Counted from the stretch's first letter, positions 44,346-57,807 are shown. The stretch: 64,000 bases of DNA from Bilophila sp964538355 (GCA_964538355.1 CAZIFC010000001.1:196721-260720); one strand, 5' to 3'. The notes: a model not told the origin generated them from the sequence alone. A program made the numbers and translations.

Positions 44346-47300
44346 CTAGCCGTTGCCGTTCTGCACCTGGCTTGCCGCAATCTGGTGCGTCAGGTCGTTT
44401 TCAGATCCTGTTTCGGTGACGATGGGAGAGCCGCCCACAATTTCATGAAGCCCATTGTTGTCAAGCGGTTCCGCCGACGGGACCCCCGGCATGCTTCCCG
44501 GTTCCGAAAGGCCGACGGGAACGCCACCAGGCTCCGTATTTGCCGATGCACTGTGGGGCGGAGAGTCAAGCTCCAACACGCCTCCGTCTCCAAAAAGCTC
44601 GTTGCCGAGTTCGTGCAACGGAACGTTGGGAGACGCCTCCCCGCCGGAAGTGCCTTCTTGCGGAGCAAGGGGCGCGGCAAGGGGTGTGGCAGGCATATCC
44701 TCATCGTTCGAGAACAACGACGCGGGCAGCGAGGGTGACGGATCATGCTGGCCCGAATCGGCACTTCCCGCGCCGGTTCCGCCATCAGGCGCAAGGGTGC
44801 CCCCGTCTTCGCCTGATCCGGTTTCCGTCGTATTGGAACCGGACGGGGCTTCGGGTGTGGGGTGCTCCCCTGTTCCCGTATGCTCCGGCCCGCCGGATTC
44901 CATCCCGGAGCCTGCCACAGCAGGATCTTGGGGCTGATGCGTGGTCCCGTCCTGAGTCGAATCGGAACCGTCATCCGTACCGGGTTCTCCACCCGATCCA
45001 GGAACACCGTCTGTCGTGCCAGCACCGGAGCCGGAAGCGTCATCCCCTTCTCCCTCACCGGGAAGCGGCACGGAAGGCGGCGTATCCGGTTCCGCGGTTC
45101 CTGCAACCGCGATGCTGAACTGGCTGCTCCCTACGGAAGAAGATCCATCCGTCACCGACAACGTGAACGTATGCTCCTTATCCCCCGCAAACGAAGCCTG
45201 GTACTCAGCGTCCGGCGTGAAGGCATAGCCGAAGGTGTGCGTCTCGGCGTTATAGGTCAGGCTCAGGCTTCCGATCCTTTCCCCTCCGGCATAGGCATCA
45301 ACCGAACCCATTGCCGCATTCAGATCAACCTCAAGCGCGGAGCCATCGCTGTCGGACAGCCCATTGAAGGTTACTCGGTGCGTATCTCCGGCATCCACAT
45401 CGGAAAAGACGAGCGTTCCGTGCTGTCCATCCGGTGTTGCAACCGCAAGAATCTCCGGAGCGTCGTTCGTGCCGTGGATCTTCACATCAATGCTGACCTG
45501 TGTTGCCCCGCCCTCCTGATCATGCGCCCAGAATGTAAAGGTTCTGGTCTCGGTCTTATCGGCTCCGAGGGCCTGCACCTTGCCGCTCTCGTTATTCAGC
45601 GTGAACGCATAGGAGCCGTCGCTGTTGAGCCGGAGCGTTCCGTAGCCTTCGGGATCGGCAAGCTCCTGCACCCTGTTGGTTCCGGTTTTGTCCGTTGAGA
45701 AGAACAGCGACGCGCCGTCCTTGTCGTCGGTAATGGATGTATTGCCCTCGCCGGAAGCAACCACCAGACAGGCGTCTTCCGTAATCTCCAACGCTGTTCC
45801 CGCAATGACCGTAGGCGCGTGGTTCACGCCGTTGATGGTCACGTCGATCTTCTGGATATCCGTGGCTCCCTGCGGATCGGTCACCGTCACATAGAAATCG
45901 TCTTCGGCAACGCTGCCCGACGGCAAATGATCAAGCGTTTCCCTGCCGCCGCCGAGCGTGTAGGTATACTTGCCGTTCGCGTCGATGGTCACGGTTCCGT
46001 ACCGTAACTGTACCTGACCGTCAATGACAGTGAGTGCCTTGCCGTCCTCGTCCGTAACCGTATAGCGCAGTCTTTCCTGTTCGTTACTGTCCACATCCGT
46101 GGCGGAAACCGTACCTGTAGAACTGCCCGACAGTTCGCTCAGGGAAAGGTTCTGATACCCGGTAATCACCGGAGCGTCGTTCTGCCCTTCGATGTTGACG
46201 GTCACGGTCTGCGGGCTGGAGATCTTGGCGGGATCGGTCGCGTCTATGGCGACGATCTGGAACGAATCCGAAGCCTTATCACCCTGCGCCAGTGCATTCA
46301 GCGTGGCGTTGCTGGCGGAAGCATTGAGCGTATAGGTATACTCGCCCGTTGTCTTGTCGATGGTAATGGTTCCGTAGGTTCCAGAAACGCTCTGGACAAT
46401 CTTGCCCTCCACAAGGAAGCCGTAGAACGGCTTGGCCTCGGTATCAAGATCAAGGGCCCGGGCCTTGCCGGTAAAGGTTCCGCCGCTGTCTTCGGGCAAG
46501 GGCGTGCTGTTGGCGGCTTCAGAGAGAACCAGATGAACCGGGGCGGAGTTCTCGCCCTGAATGTTGACGGTAACATCTACGGTTGCCGTATTGTTGGCGG
46601 CTCCGCTGCTGTCCTTCACATCAACCTTGATGGTCTGCTGGACAAGCTGCTTGTCAGCCAGGGCAATCACGGCATCGGCGGTGTTGTCGATCTCAAAGAC
46701 AACGGTGGGCTTGCCGCCGCTTGTGTCAATGCGATAGGTTCCGTATTCCGTGGACAACGTTCCGTTATCATTGATTGTCCACAGATTGTTGGGATGCTCC
46801 TCATTGTGCTTGGCAACGGCCTCCGCGCTGAATCCGAAGCTCAACGTGTCGTTGGTATCCGCATCGCTGGCGGTGATGCCCGTAGAGCCGGAGTTGCCCC
46901 CTTCGTTCATGACGATGACGCGATCCACCGAAGCAATGGGCTGGTCGTTCGTACCGTGAATATTCACGGCTATGCTGACCTGCGTTGCCCCGCCTTCCCG
47001 GTCGTGAACCCAGAACGTGAAGGTTCTGGTCACGGTCTCATCGGCTCCAAGGCCCTGTACCTTGTCGCTCTGGTTATTCAGCGTGAAGGTGTAGGAGCCG
47101 TCGCTCTTGAGCTGAAGCGTTCCGTAGCCTTCCGCATCCTTGATAAGCTGAACCTTGTTGTTTCCGGTTTCGTCCGTTGAGAAGGACAGCGCGTTTCCGT
47201 TCTTGTCGTCCGTCATGGAGACATTGCCCGCACTGGAAGAAACAACCGTATTTGCCGCGTCTTCCGTCACCTCAAGCGCAGCTCCCGGAGTGACCGTAGG

Positions 47301-50300
47301 CGCGTGGTTCACGCCGTTGATGGTCACGTCGATCTTCTGCGTAACCTTGGCTCCGTGCGGATCGGTCACCGTCACATAGAAATCGTCTTCGGCAACGCTG
47401 CCCAAGGGCAAATGCCCAAGCGTATCCGTGCCGCCACCGACAGTATAGGTGTACTCGCCGTTCGCGTTGATGCTCACGGTTCCGTACCGTAACCGTACAG
47501 AATGACCGTCAGTGACAGTAAGCGGCTTGCCGTCCGCGTCCGTAATCGTGTAGGTCAGGCGATCCTGATCCGTTCCGTCAGGCGTACCACTGCTATCAAC
47601 AAAGTTGTCCTTATCGACAGCATTAACACGTCCCGTAACGATCCCGGCATATGCTCCCCCTACCTCTTCGGTCAGGCTAATGTTGGTATGCCCGGTGATT
47701 TCCGGCGCGTCGTTGGTTCCCTTGACCGTGATATCAATCGTTATGGGAGAGCCATCGTTCTTCATCAACAGCTTGCCGTCCAGCGCGATATAAAAAGGCT
47801 TTTCCTGTACGGTCTGGCCTTCGCCAAGCTTCTGTACGGCGTCGCTGTCGTTGTACAGCGTGTACGTCCACTTCCCGGTGGAGGGATCGATGGTGATGAA
47901 GCCGTACTCGCCGTCAATCCGGGTCTGGACAGGATTGTTTCCGTCCGCATCAACGAGGCTGAAAACACGTTCCGGCGTAACATCCGAGGACTCTCCCGGC
48001 TCCCGTACGGCGTTCAGCTGTCCGGTGAAGCTCTGCGTCGGGTTTGTGGCGTCGGAGCTGGGAGCTGTTCCGCCATCTTCTTTCGCCGTGCCCGCAAGAT
48101 CGCTGTCGCCCAACAACTTCTCGATGTCGGGGCCAGTCCCGCCGCTGCCGGCACTTTCAAGCTCGATGGTGATGAGCGCAGGCTCACTCTGGGCCTTATG
48201 GATATCTACGGCAATCACCTGCGCGCTGTCCGACTTGCCTGTCAGGTCCTCACTGCCGAATCGAGCCTGATCGAACTTGTAGGTATAGGCCCCTGTCGCC
48301 GGATCGATGATAAAAGAACCGTATTTCGTATCCAGCACAGTCGTCAGGATAAAGTTCCCCTGAGCGTCCTTCAGCGGCTGGCCCGAGGCATCCACCTTGA
48401 TGAAGTAGTAGGTCAGCGTATCGGTTTCGCTTCCGTCTGCCGCATGGTCGATATCCGTTCCCTTGACCGATCCGGTAAAGACCACGCCGGGATGCTCGGT
48501 ATCCGACGTTTCACCCTCCTTCTCAAAGACCCCGGCCTTGACGGCTCCCTTCAACGCGGAGCTTTGTACATCGATCACCGGGGCATCATTGGTGCCCTGG
48601 ATGGTCACGCTGATGGTCTGGGTGATGCTTTCACCCTTGGCGTTTGTTGCCGTAACCGTAAAGGTTTCCGGCTTTGTTTCCCCCACAGCCAGGCCTTGGA
48701 TCGCCTGATCCCTGTTTGCATCGAGAACGTATTTGTAGCTCCACGTTCCGTCGCCGTTGGAGACCAGCTCCAAGTGTCCGTAGGTTCCCTCGACAGTCGT
48801 TTTCATCCCTAAAGCAGTCTGCAACGTGACGGTTTCGTCAGTTCCGCCGCTTCCGCCGCTTCCCTTGATGGTCCACTGCCTGTATCCAGAGCTTTCGGCA
48901 TCGAANNNNNNNNNNNNNNNNNNNNNNNNNNNNNNNNNNNNNNNNNNNNNNNNNNNNNNNNNNNNNNNNNNNNNNNNNNNNNNNNNNNNNNNNNNNNNNN
49001 NNNNNTTCCGCCGCTTCCCTTGATGGTCCACTGCCTGTATCCAGAGCTTTCGGCATCGAACTTGTCCTGCGTGTCAACGGCCTTGAGGGCAAGGGTTCCT
49101 GTCCCGCTCTCGGGAGAATCGCCGGGTGTCACGAGAGCACCGCCGTCTTCCCGTATGGACAAGGCGTTTGAGCTGATCGAGGCGGCGTCGGCTTCACCCT
49201 TTATGGAGAAATTCAGCGTTGTCGAAGCGTCCGACCAGGCCCCATTGGGGTCACGGACTTCAATATTGAAGCTGTCGAGGACGCCCGAAGACTCGCCCGG
49301 ATTCAGATGCTGGAACCGCTCCCTGACGCCTTCCTTGAGGACGTAGGTATACGCACCCGTGCGCGGGTCAACGGTCAGGATACCATACTCGCCCTGTAAG
49401 ACCTGAACATGGTTCCCCTCGCTGTCCCTGACGCTGAACCGCAGTGAGTTCTTCACATTGTCAAAGTCGTTGGCGTAGAGCTGCCCGTTAAAGATTCCGC
49501 TGTGCTCGTGGACTTCGCTGGATAGCGCACCCACCGCTGTATAATCGTTCGACCCATTGCTTGCGGTGAAAAAAGGCCGGTCGTTCGAGCCGTGGACGTA
49601 TATGTCCGTATTCTGGCTGACAAGCCACTGCGGGTCCTTAACGGTAAAAACCCCGTTGGTACCAGCGGAATCCGCACCAACCAAATGCGCGTGCGTGCTG
49701 TCGTAGACGCTGACCTTGAAATCCGCAAACAGTTTGATGCGGTCATCCGCCGTCAGCTTGTTGAAGGCCTGATACTCGGACGTTCCTTCCTCAGGCATGA
49801 CAAAGAAATAGGATACCGTGGCCGTTCCGGTGGTCGCATCCGTCGTGACCGTCGCCGTCAGCTTGCCGTACGGAGTATCAATCGAACCCGTATGAAACTG
49901 TCCATTCAGAACAAATCCGGCAACAAGAGAGCCGTGGCCTTCGGCAACGTCACTCTGCCGCACCACAAAGGAGCCGAGCAAGCCCTCACCAAAGTCATGC
50001 TGCCCCTTGCCGCCGACTTCCACCTTTGCGCCAACGTCGGTATTCGTCCCGAGGATGACCCCGGCTTCGGTTATTTCCGTCACCAAGGCGGCAAGCGGCT
50101 TTACCAATACAGGCGCATCAGCCGCCCCGGTTACATTGATGTTCACCTTTTGCTGTGTCCAGGCCCCGTGCTCATCCTTGACAAGGATGATGAACGTATC
50201 CGTGTAAACCTTGCCGTTCACGAGATCGGCATTCTGCTTGTAGGTATAGGTGGCCTGCTGATCGGCACCAAGCGTGATCGTCAGGGTTCCGTGCTCACCC

Positions 50301-53300
50301 GCCAGAGAGGAGGACGTGCCCTGCCCATTGGTAAAGGTGATTCCCGTGAGCGAGTCAGGAGCCTCCGCGTCATGCACCAGACCATAATTGAGGCTGTGCC
50401 CGCTGTCGGCATCCGCACCGAGGGCAATGCCCGAACCCGAGTTGTCCGCCCCAACGGTAAGGGTTGCCGTACCGTCTTCAGCAACCGAGACAGAATCCCC
50501 GGCCTGAAGCTTCAGCGTGGGGGCATCGTTGGTTCCATAGATATTCAGCGTGAAAGAACCCTTGAAGATCCCGCCATGCGGATCCGTTACCGAATAGTTC
50601 AGCGTTCTGTTCGAGGCGTATCCCTGTCCGAGCATATTGAGGATAAGGCCTCCGGCCCCGGAATCCGCCAATGCGTAGACATAACTCCCATTTGCCTGAA
50701 CGGTGAAGGTCGCCAGCGCGACAGAGCCTAGTAACGCCTTTGCTATAGTTACGTCCTCCGTCAGGCTCTTGACGTTATGTGCCGCCAATTCCGCAGCGAA
50801 CAGCTCGTTCAGCTGAGCGAGCAGCTCCTTCGGGAAAGCCTTGCCGGTCATGGCAGACCAGATATGGTTGAAGTCACCGGCATTGCCGAGCAGGTAAGAG
50901 GCCGTATAGCTCCCCCCCTGATTCTCGACGGTATTTACCCAGGAGGAGTGTTCGAGCTTGATGGCAAACTGCTTGTCTCCGAGTCCAAAGCCGGGATCGG
51001 TTGCATCATCATAATCAAAGTCGAGCTTGAACTTCCCCTCCGTCCGGAGATCGTGAACAGGGCCGAACTTGTCCGTCACAACGCCTTCAGACGTTTCCGT
51101 ATTCCCGCCGTGAACCCCTGCTTCCTTCAGGGCAGCCACGCTCACCGAGGCTTGCGGCTTATCGTTCGATCCATTGATAGTTACGGTAACCTCATGGGTA
51201 GCCTGCGAACTCGCTCCGAGGTTGTCCTTGACGCCAATGGAGAACTGCAGCTCCACCTTGTCGCCGAGGTTCAACCGGTTCAGGGGGTTGTCCCCACTGT
51301 CGCCTGTCGGGGAGAAGCGGTAGTCGCCCGTAGAGGCGTTCAGCGTGAACGTACCGTACTCGGTCAAAATCTTCAGGCCGTCGACTGCCGTAACCGTCAG
51401 GCTCGTTGTCGTGCCATCGGCAAGGGTCAGGGTTCCGATAGTATCCCCAACCGCTGGGGGGGTGGCAAAAAAGTAGGTCAGCCTATCGCCGCTATCCACA
51501 TCGGACGCGCCCACACGTCCGGTCAGGTTGCTGGTGTTACCCACAGGACTGTTCTCAGCATCAAAACCCGATTCTGTCATGGAAAGGGCGTTCGTTGTCT
51601 GTGCAATCACCGGGGCGTCATTGGTTCCGGCAATGGAGATGGTGATGGGGATGTCGCTGTAGGCACCGTGCTTGTCCATCACCCGCAGGGTGAAGGTCTC
51701 GGAAATGCTCTGCCCTGCCCCCAGCTTATTGACCTGCTCCTCATTGGGAGTGAACGTATAGGCTCCCGTGGTCCGGTTCAGAACCAGCGTCCCGTAATTG
51801 GTCACATATGTCGATCCATCCGAGGAGATCGTCGATACGGCAACGGGAGCACCCGACGTTCCGTCAGTGGCCTTGCTGGTCATCCCCTGAATGGAGAAAA
51901 CCAGACCTGTCTCCAATGTCTCGGCGGTTGTGGCTCCCGCTCCATTGTCGCTGTCGGCATCGCTGGCAATGAGCGTTCCTGTAATGGGGGCAAGCGAACC
52001 GCCGTTGTCCTCCGTGCGGGTGAAGACGAGCGTATCGCCGGAAAGGTTCCCATCGGTATTCGTGCCGTGCTCAATGACCGGACGATCGTTGGTGCCCTGA
52101 ATCGTCACCTCCAGAGGCTGCGAGGCCCATGCCCCGTGTTCGTCGCGGACGTAGACGGTGAACTGCTCCGAAGCCGTCTGCCCTTCATTCAGGGCGTTGG
52201 TCGCGCCGTCCGCGAACAGGGTATAGGTATAGGAACCGTCCGAATGCAGCGTCAGCTTGCCGTAGGTGCCGTTGATCACGATGGAACCGCCCGAGGCGGA
52301 CGAGGCGGCTTGCGCGTTGTATTGCGGCGTTCCCCCGCCCAGAGCGGCCCCGTAGGTGAGCACCGCGTTGCTGTCCACATCCGTTCCCGCCGCCGTACCG
52401 GACGCGGAACCGTGCAGGGTGTATTCCTGATTCTCGGCGGCAGAGCCGGGGGCATCGACAAAGGTTTTCTCATCCACACGGCCCACGCCGGACTCGATGA
52501 CGTTGAGCTGGGCCGCATCAAGGGAAAGCGTGGGGGCGTCGTTTCCGCCGGTGATGGTGACGGTCAGCGGCTTTGCCGTCCAGGCCCCGTGCTCGTCGCG
52601 GACATAGAGGGTAAAGGTATCAAGGCCGTTCTGCCCTTGTGCCAGCTTGTCGGCCAGCGTGTTGGTCGTATATGTGTATGTGCCGTCCTTCGCCAGCACC
52701 AGTGTGCCGTAGGTGCCCGACACCCTGACGGAACCGTCCGGCTGGAGGCCGACGGGACTGCCCATTCCGCTGTTGCCGAACGCCAGATCGCGCCCGGCGG
52801 CATCTTCCGTATCCATACGGCCAAACACCGCGCCGTAGGACAGGTTCGCACCGCGATCCGCATCCGTTCCGGCAAACGTGCCGCCGATCGTTGTTCCCGC
52901 ATCCGGGCCGGACGTATCGGCAAGGGCAAAGGCCGCGCCTCCTTCAGCGTCGACAACGCCGTGCGTTCCTGCCGTCAGGGTCAGCTCCGGACGGTCATTG
53001 GTGCCCTTGATGGTGATCGACAAGGTGCTTTCGGATGACCCTCCGTGACCGTCACTGACAGTTGTACGCAGGTCAAAGGTCAGGGATTCTCCCTGCGCCA
53101 GACCGTCGGCACTGGAACCGGAAATGTCAAAGACAAACGTTCCGCTCCGCGTATCCAGGGTCAGTGTGCCGTAATTGGTCACAACGGTCCGAGTGCCGGC
53201 GTCAGTAGTATCTGAAAGGATTTCAACCGTAACCTGCGCCGACGCATCAGGATCACGGCCCAAGACCGATACGCCCAGAGAGGAAGAACCGCCAGCTCCC

Positions 53301-56300
53301 AGCCCGGAAATGCCGTAGGTCAGGGTATCCTTGAGGTCCGCGTCAGTCGCGGACAGCTGGCCTGTAAAGGAAAGCGTATGCTGGCCTGCGCCTGTCCCTC
53401 CGCTCTCTGTCCGGGTATTGTCATCCGTGGGAAGGACAGGGTTGTCATAAACGCCCGATTCCTTCACTTCAAGGCTGTCCGCAGCGAGGACCGGAGCGTC
53501 GTTGGTTCCTGTCAGCAGGATATGCAGCGTCTGCGTGGAGCTGGCTCCATGCTCGTCAATGACGGTCACGCTGAAACGTTCGCTCTTGGTTTCGCCTGCG
53601 CCAAGCCCCTTCACCGCATCAGGATCAGCCTTGTAGTCCCACGTTCCGTCAGGATACACGGTCAGGGTACCGTAACCGGTCACATAGGTCGCGTTGCCGT
53701 GTGCGGCTCCGATCCCGCCTGGGGTTGCGGTTCCCGGCGTGTCCGAATCTCCCGTCCCGCCGTTGGCGATCTTGATGATCTGATGCGTCCCGGCATCCTG
53801 GTCAGCATCCTGAACGGTAAAGGTTCCCTTTACCACATACGCGCCGTCCGACAACAAATCTCCCTGCGTGATCCCCTGATCATTGTCGTTCAGGATCAGC
53901 GTCGGGAGATCATTGGTTCCATGCAGGGTAACGGTCACTGTCTGTGCCGTCCATGCATTGTGCTCGTCACGCACATAGATTGTGAACGTCTCGGAAATCC
54001 GGTCCCCTTCATTCAGCTGGTTGAGGGATGTATATGCCTTCCCATTCAGCTCAAACGAAACCGGAGTGTCCTCACCGTACATGGCATAGGTATAGCTTCC
54101 GTCGGCATTGATACGCAGTGTCCCATAGGAACCGGAGGCGGTGATGGAAGAGGATGTGCCCGCGGTGGAATCCTGCGTATTGAACACGGCAGGATCGTAG
54201 GTCGAAGTTTGGTTTCCGGCTGCGACGCCGTAATAGAGGCTATGGCCTGCGTCGGCATCCAGCCCCGCCGCCATGCCGGACGCGGAACCGTGCAGGGTGT
54301 AGGACTCATTCTCGGCGGCAGAGCCAGGGGCATCGACAAAGGTTTTCTCATCCACACGGCCCACGCCGGACTCGATGACGTTGAGCTGGGCCGCATCAAG
54401 GGAAAGCTCGGGGCGATCGTTCGTACCGTGAATGGTGATGGTGATCGTCTTCGGAGCACTGACGCCACCGGAGGCGTCCGTTACCGTCACCGTAAAGGTT
54501 TCAACCACCGTCTGCCCGAGTGCGAGACGGTTGACGGCATTGGCGGTGTCGGCGGAATCGGGGGTATCCTTGAGCGTGTAGGTATAGGTTCCATCCACAT
54601 GAAAGGTCAGCGTCCCATAGCTGGATTCGTAGGTATACGCCACATTGCCGGTACCTGCGCTTCCGGTACCGGAAACGGCCTCCTGCCCTGCCCCCGTCAC
54701 CAGCACGGAAGACTGGTGCTGAACGCCAAAGATCAGACCGTTTATCCCCTGATCCGCCGAACCGTTGCCGTTTTCGGCATCAACGTCCGTTGCCGTGATT
54801 TTTCCCGAAACCGTATCAAGGGACTGGCCGTTGCCGATACCGCCGGGAGCCGTGGGCGTGTTGCCTTCCCCGCCGGGAACGGGCTGGTAAAAGCCCTGCT
54901 CCTTGAGTTCCAGCGCAAAGTCTCCAGAGGGTTCGATGACGGGGATGTCGTTGGTCCCGGTGATGGTGACGGTCAGCGGCAGGGTATGGTTGGCCCCGTG
55001 CTCGTCAATGACAGTCACCATGAACGTTTCTGTCCGGGTTTCCCCGGCGTTCAGCTTCTGCACCAGCGGGCTGTCGTTGTTCAGCGTGTAGATCCAGCTT
55101 CCATCCGGCTGCAAGCTCAGCGTACCGTACTCGGTGCTTACCGCGGCGGGCTGGTTGTCGGAAGCAAGGCTGCTCCAATGCACGCGGGCTTCGGCGGAGG
55201 TCAGCACCGTCCCCGAACCGGCGGCTATCAGGAACGTCCTGCCCTGCCCCGCATCCTGATCCGGATCAGCCACGGCAAACGTGCCGCTGACGGAGGCCGC
55301 GTCACCGGGATTGCCCTCGGCTATGTTCTGCCCAAGTCCGGCAAGGGACAGCTCGGGACGATCGTTGGTTCCGTGAATCGTCACCTTCAGAGGCTGCGAG
55401 GCCCATGCCCCGTGTTCGTCGCGGACGTAGACGGTGAACTGCTCCGAAGCCGTCTGCCCTTCATTCAGGGCGTTGGTCGCGCCGTCCGCGAACAGGGTAT
55501 AGGTATAGGAACCGTCCGAATGCAGCGTCAGCTTGCCGTAGGTGCCGTTGATCACGATGGAACCGCCCGAGGCGGACGAGGCGGCTTGCGCGTTGTATTG
55601 CGGCGTTCCCCCGCCCAGAGCGGCCCCGTAGGTGAGCACCGCGTTGCTGTCCACATCCGTTCCCGCCGCCGTACCGGACGCGGAACCGTGCAGGGTGTAT
55701 TCCTGATTCTCGGCGGCAGAGCCGGGAGCATCGACAAAGGTGCTGCCGTCGATCCGGCCCACGCCGGACTCGATGGTCTCAAGATGCGTTGCGCCAAGCG
55801 AAAGCTCGGGGCGATCGTTGGTCCCGGTGATGGTGACGGTCAGCGGCAGGGTATGGTTGGCCCCGTGCTCGTCAATGACAGTCACCATGAACGTTTCTGT
55901 CCGGGTTTCCCCGGCGTTCAGCTTCTGCACCAGCGGGCTGTCGTTGTTCAGCGTGTAGATCCAGCTTCCATCCGGCTGCAAGCTCAGCGTACCGTACTCG
56001 GTGCTTACCGCGGCGGGCTGGTTGTCGGAAGCAAGGCTGCTCCAATGCACGCGGGCTTCGGCGGAGGTCAGCACCGTCCCCGAACCGGCGGCTATCAGGA
56101 ACGTCCTGCCCTGCCCCGCATCCTGATCCGGATCAGCCACGGCAAACGTGCCGCTGACGGAGGCCGCGTCACCGGGATTGCCCTCGGCTATGTTCTGCCC
56201 AAGTCCGGCAAGGGACAGCTCGGGACGATCGTTGGTTCCGTGAATCGTCACCTTCAGAGGCTGCGAGGCCCATGCCCCGTGTTCGTCGCGGACGTAGACG

Positions 56301-57520
56301 GTGAACTGCTCCGAAGCCGTCTGCCCTTCATTCAGGGCGTTGGTCGCGCCGTCCGCGAACAGGGTATAGGTATAGGAACCGTCCGAATGCAGCGTCAGCT
56401 TGCCGTAGGTGCCGTTGATCACGATGGAACCGCCCGAGGCGGACGAGGCGGCTTGCGCGTTGTATTGCGGCGTTCCCCCGCCCAGAGCGGCCCCGTAGGT
56501 GAGCACCGCGTTGCTGTCCACATCCGTTCCCGCCGCCGTACCGGACGCGGAACCGTGCAGGGTGTATTCCTGATTCTCGGCGGCAGAGCCGGGAGCATCG
56601 ACAAAGGTGCTGCCGTCGATCCGGCCCACGCCGGACTCGATGGTCTCAAGATGCGTTGCGCCAAGCGAAAGCTCGGGGCGATCGTTGGTCCCGGTGATGG
56701 TGACGGTCAGCTCTTGGGTGGCCCGCTCCCCATTGGCATTGACGGTAACAACCGTAAAAATTTCTGTGCGTATTTCTCCCAGCGCAAGGCTGTCGAGAGG
56801 CCGGGAAGCATTGTCCAGCACATAACGATAGGTGCCGTCGGCAGCTATTTCCAATACGCCGTAACGGGTTACGATCTGGGAAACGATATTCCCGCCAGCA
56901 TCCAGAAAACCGTATATTACTCCGTTTCCGCTTGCCTGCCCGGACATGGAGACAGTCCCCGGATTGGGATTGTTCCCTCCCTGGTACACTCCCTCTTCGA
57001 CGAGATTGAGGCTTCCGATCGGATTCAGGCGGACGGCTTCGCCAGAAGGTTCGGGTGTTGCGTCGGCACGTTCCGCGGCCCTGCCTTGCGTCCCTCCGAT
57101 CAGCTCCCGTTCAGGATAGAATTCACGGCTCAGCCCCAGATCCAGCCCTCCAAGCCGATCCACGCCTTCGAGCAAGGCCGCGTTGCTCAACTGGTGAAAC
57201 CGCCCTCCGCTTTCGCTTGGAGAGGAGACAGGCCCGGCAGCAGGCATAAGATCCGGTTCGTTCAGCGCGGCAAAGAATTGCTCGCCGGAAACAGGCGTAC
57301 CCTCTATGATGAAGTCAGGCATTGAATCTTTGGTATAGGCGACATAAAAATCGCGCAAAACCAGATTGCTTCCATCGTCAAAATGAAAAATCAAATCATT
57401 GCCAGAGCGTTCGCGTGTTGCATCGGCAATGGCGAAATCCAGCACGATGTGTGCGCCCTGTACGCTGGAGACAAGGACTCGGGTGCCCTGTTCAGGCTTG
57501 TGAAGCAATATTTCTGCCAT
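44346..57520 (-). CDS. Giant VCBS-repeat surface adhesin (type I secretion type)
   Basis: The protein starts at 57520 (MAEILLHKPEQG, with AAGGATGGAAG upstream). About 90 unique residues (GAHIVLDFAIADATRE ... LIFHFDDGSNLVLRDFYVAY) of the T1SS-143 type come first. About 24 repeats follow, each closing in GTNDAPEI-, GTNDRPEL- or GVNHAPTV-like motifs and containing YGTLTLDxDGSYTYTLxN: VCBS/cadherin-like beta domains. The last 330 residues are a Gly/Ser/Thr/Pro/Glu-rich stretch ending LTHQIAASQVQNGNG. I see no RTX calcium nonapeptides. A 100-N gap (48906-49005) splits the frame as written; merging its duplicated 55-bp flanks gives one frame of 4,340 codons. It is probably exported through the TolC-like protein at 38476 and controls adhesion or biofilm. 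Confidence 0.9.
48851..49060. other. Assembly gap with duplicated 55-bp flanks
   Basis: 100 N residues lie at 48906-49005. The 55 bp before (48851-48905) and the 55 bp after (49006-49060) are identical. This is what a scaffolder leaves when two contigs overlap by exactly one k-mer and are not merged. Removing the 100 N and one copy (155 bp) joins both halves of the adhesin in the same frame. The true gap is therefore probably zero, unless collapsed repeats lie between. Confidence 0.85.
52112..52450 (-). repeat. 339-bp segment identical to part of the adhesin tandem repeat
   Basis: The bases at 52112-52450 are identical to 55388-55726 and to the matching part of the next repeat unit. They encode the VCBS segment around TYGAALGGGTPQYNAQ and EQFTVYVRDEHGAWASQPL. 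Divergence starts abruptly at both ends (T/C and A/G changes), which suggests gene conversion within the adhesin gene. Confidence 0.8.
54949..56682 (-). repeat. Two perfect tandem copies of an 867-bp repeat in the adhesin gene
   Basis: Two units (54949-55815 and 55816-56682) appear identical at the nucleotide level. Each encodes 289 residues, that is two VCBS domains (ELSLGATHLETIESGVGRID... and ELSLAGLGQNIAEGNPGDAA...). 867 is divisible by 3, so copies can be gained or lost without breaking the frame. Identity this complete points to a very recent duplication or ongoing homogenisation. Confidence 0.85.
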
Positions 57521-57807
57521 TTTCTTCCATCCTTCTTCAAAAGAATCCGTCAACAAAGGATACGGCTACCTATCTGCACTTCTGTAGGTAAAAACTGTGA
57601 TTATGCTGTAAATATAAGAGGTAAGGAGTCTCGTGAAGGGTGAAGAAAAGACTCTTTGCATGCTTGCAAGAGACACGTTTCTGCTATCCGGAGCAGTCTT
57701 TTGTTTCCTGCGGCTCCCCCTTTTCCCTTATTAGGAGATATTGCCAATTTTTTATATTGTCAACCTAACTATATACTTATCTTATATCCTTTGTTGAGGA
57801 GGGAAAT
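57521..57807. promoter_or_regulatory. AT-rich upstream region of the adhesin gene
   Basis: These 287 bp contain no gene and are strongly AT-rich around 57740-57800. They probably hold the adhesin promoter and the 3' end of the HAD gene transcript. No clear operator was recognised. Confidence 0.4.

Noticed and set aside
44346..49031. The C-terminal half of the adhesin as a separate gene
   Set aside because: It has no start or ribosome site, begins inside the N gap and joins the other half in frame once the 55-bp duplicate is merged.
53378..57325. A very long open frame (1,315 codons) on the plus strand opposite the adhesin
   Set aside because: It is the complementary reading of a codon-biased repetitive gene. 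It repeats with the same 867-bp period, has no ribosome site and resembles nothing.
44346..57520. CRISPR or other short-spacer arrays in the repetitive region
   Set aside because: The repeats are hundreds of base pairs long, encode protein domains in frame and lack uniform spacers.
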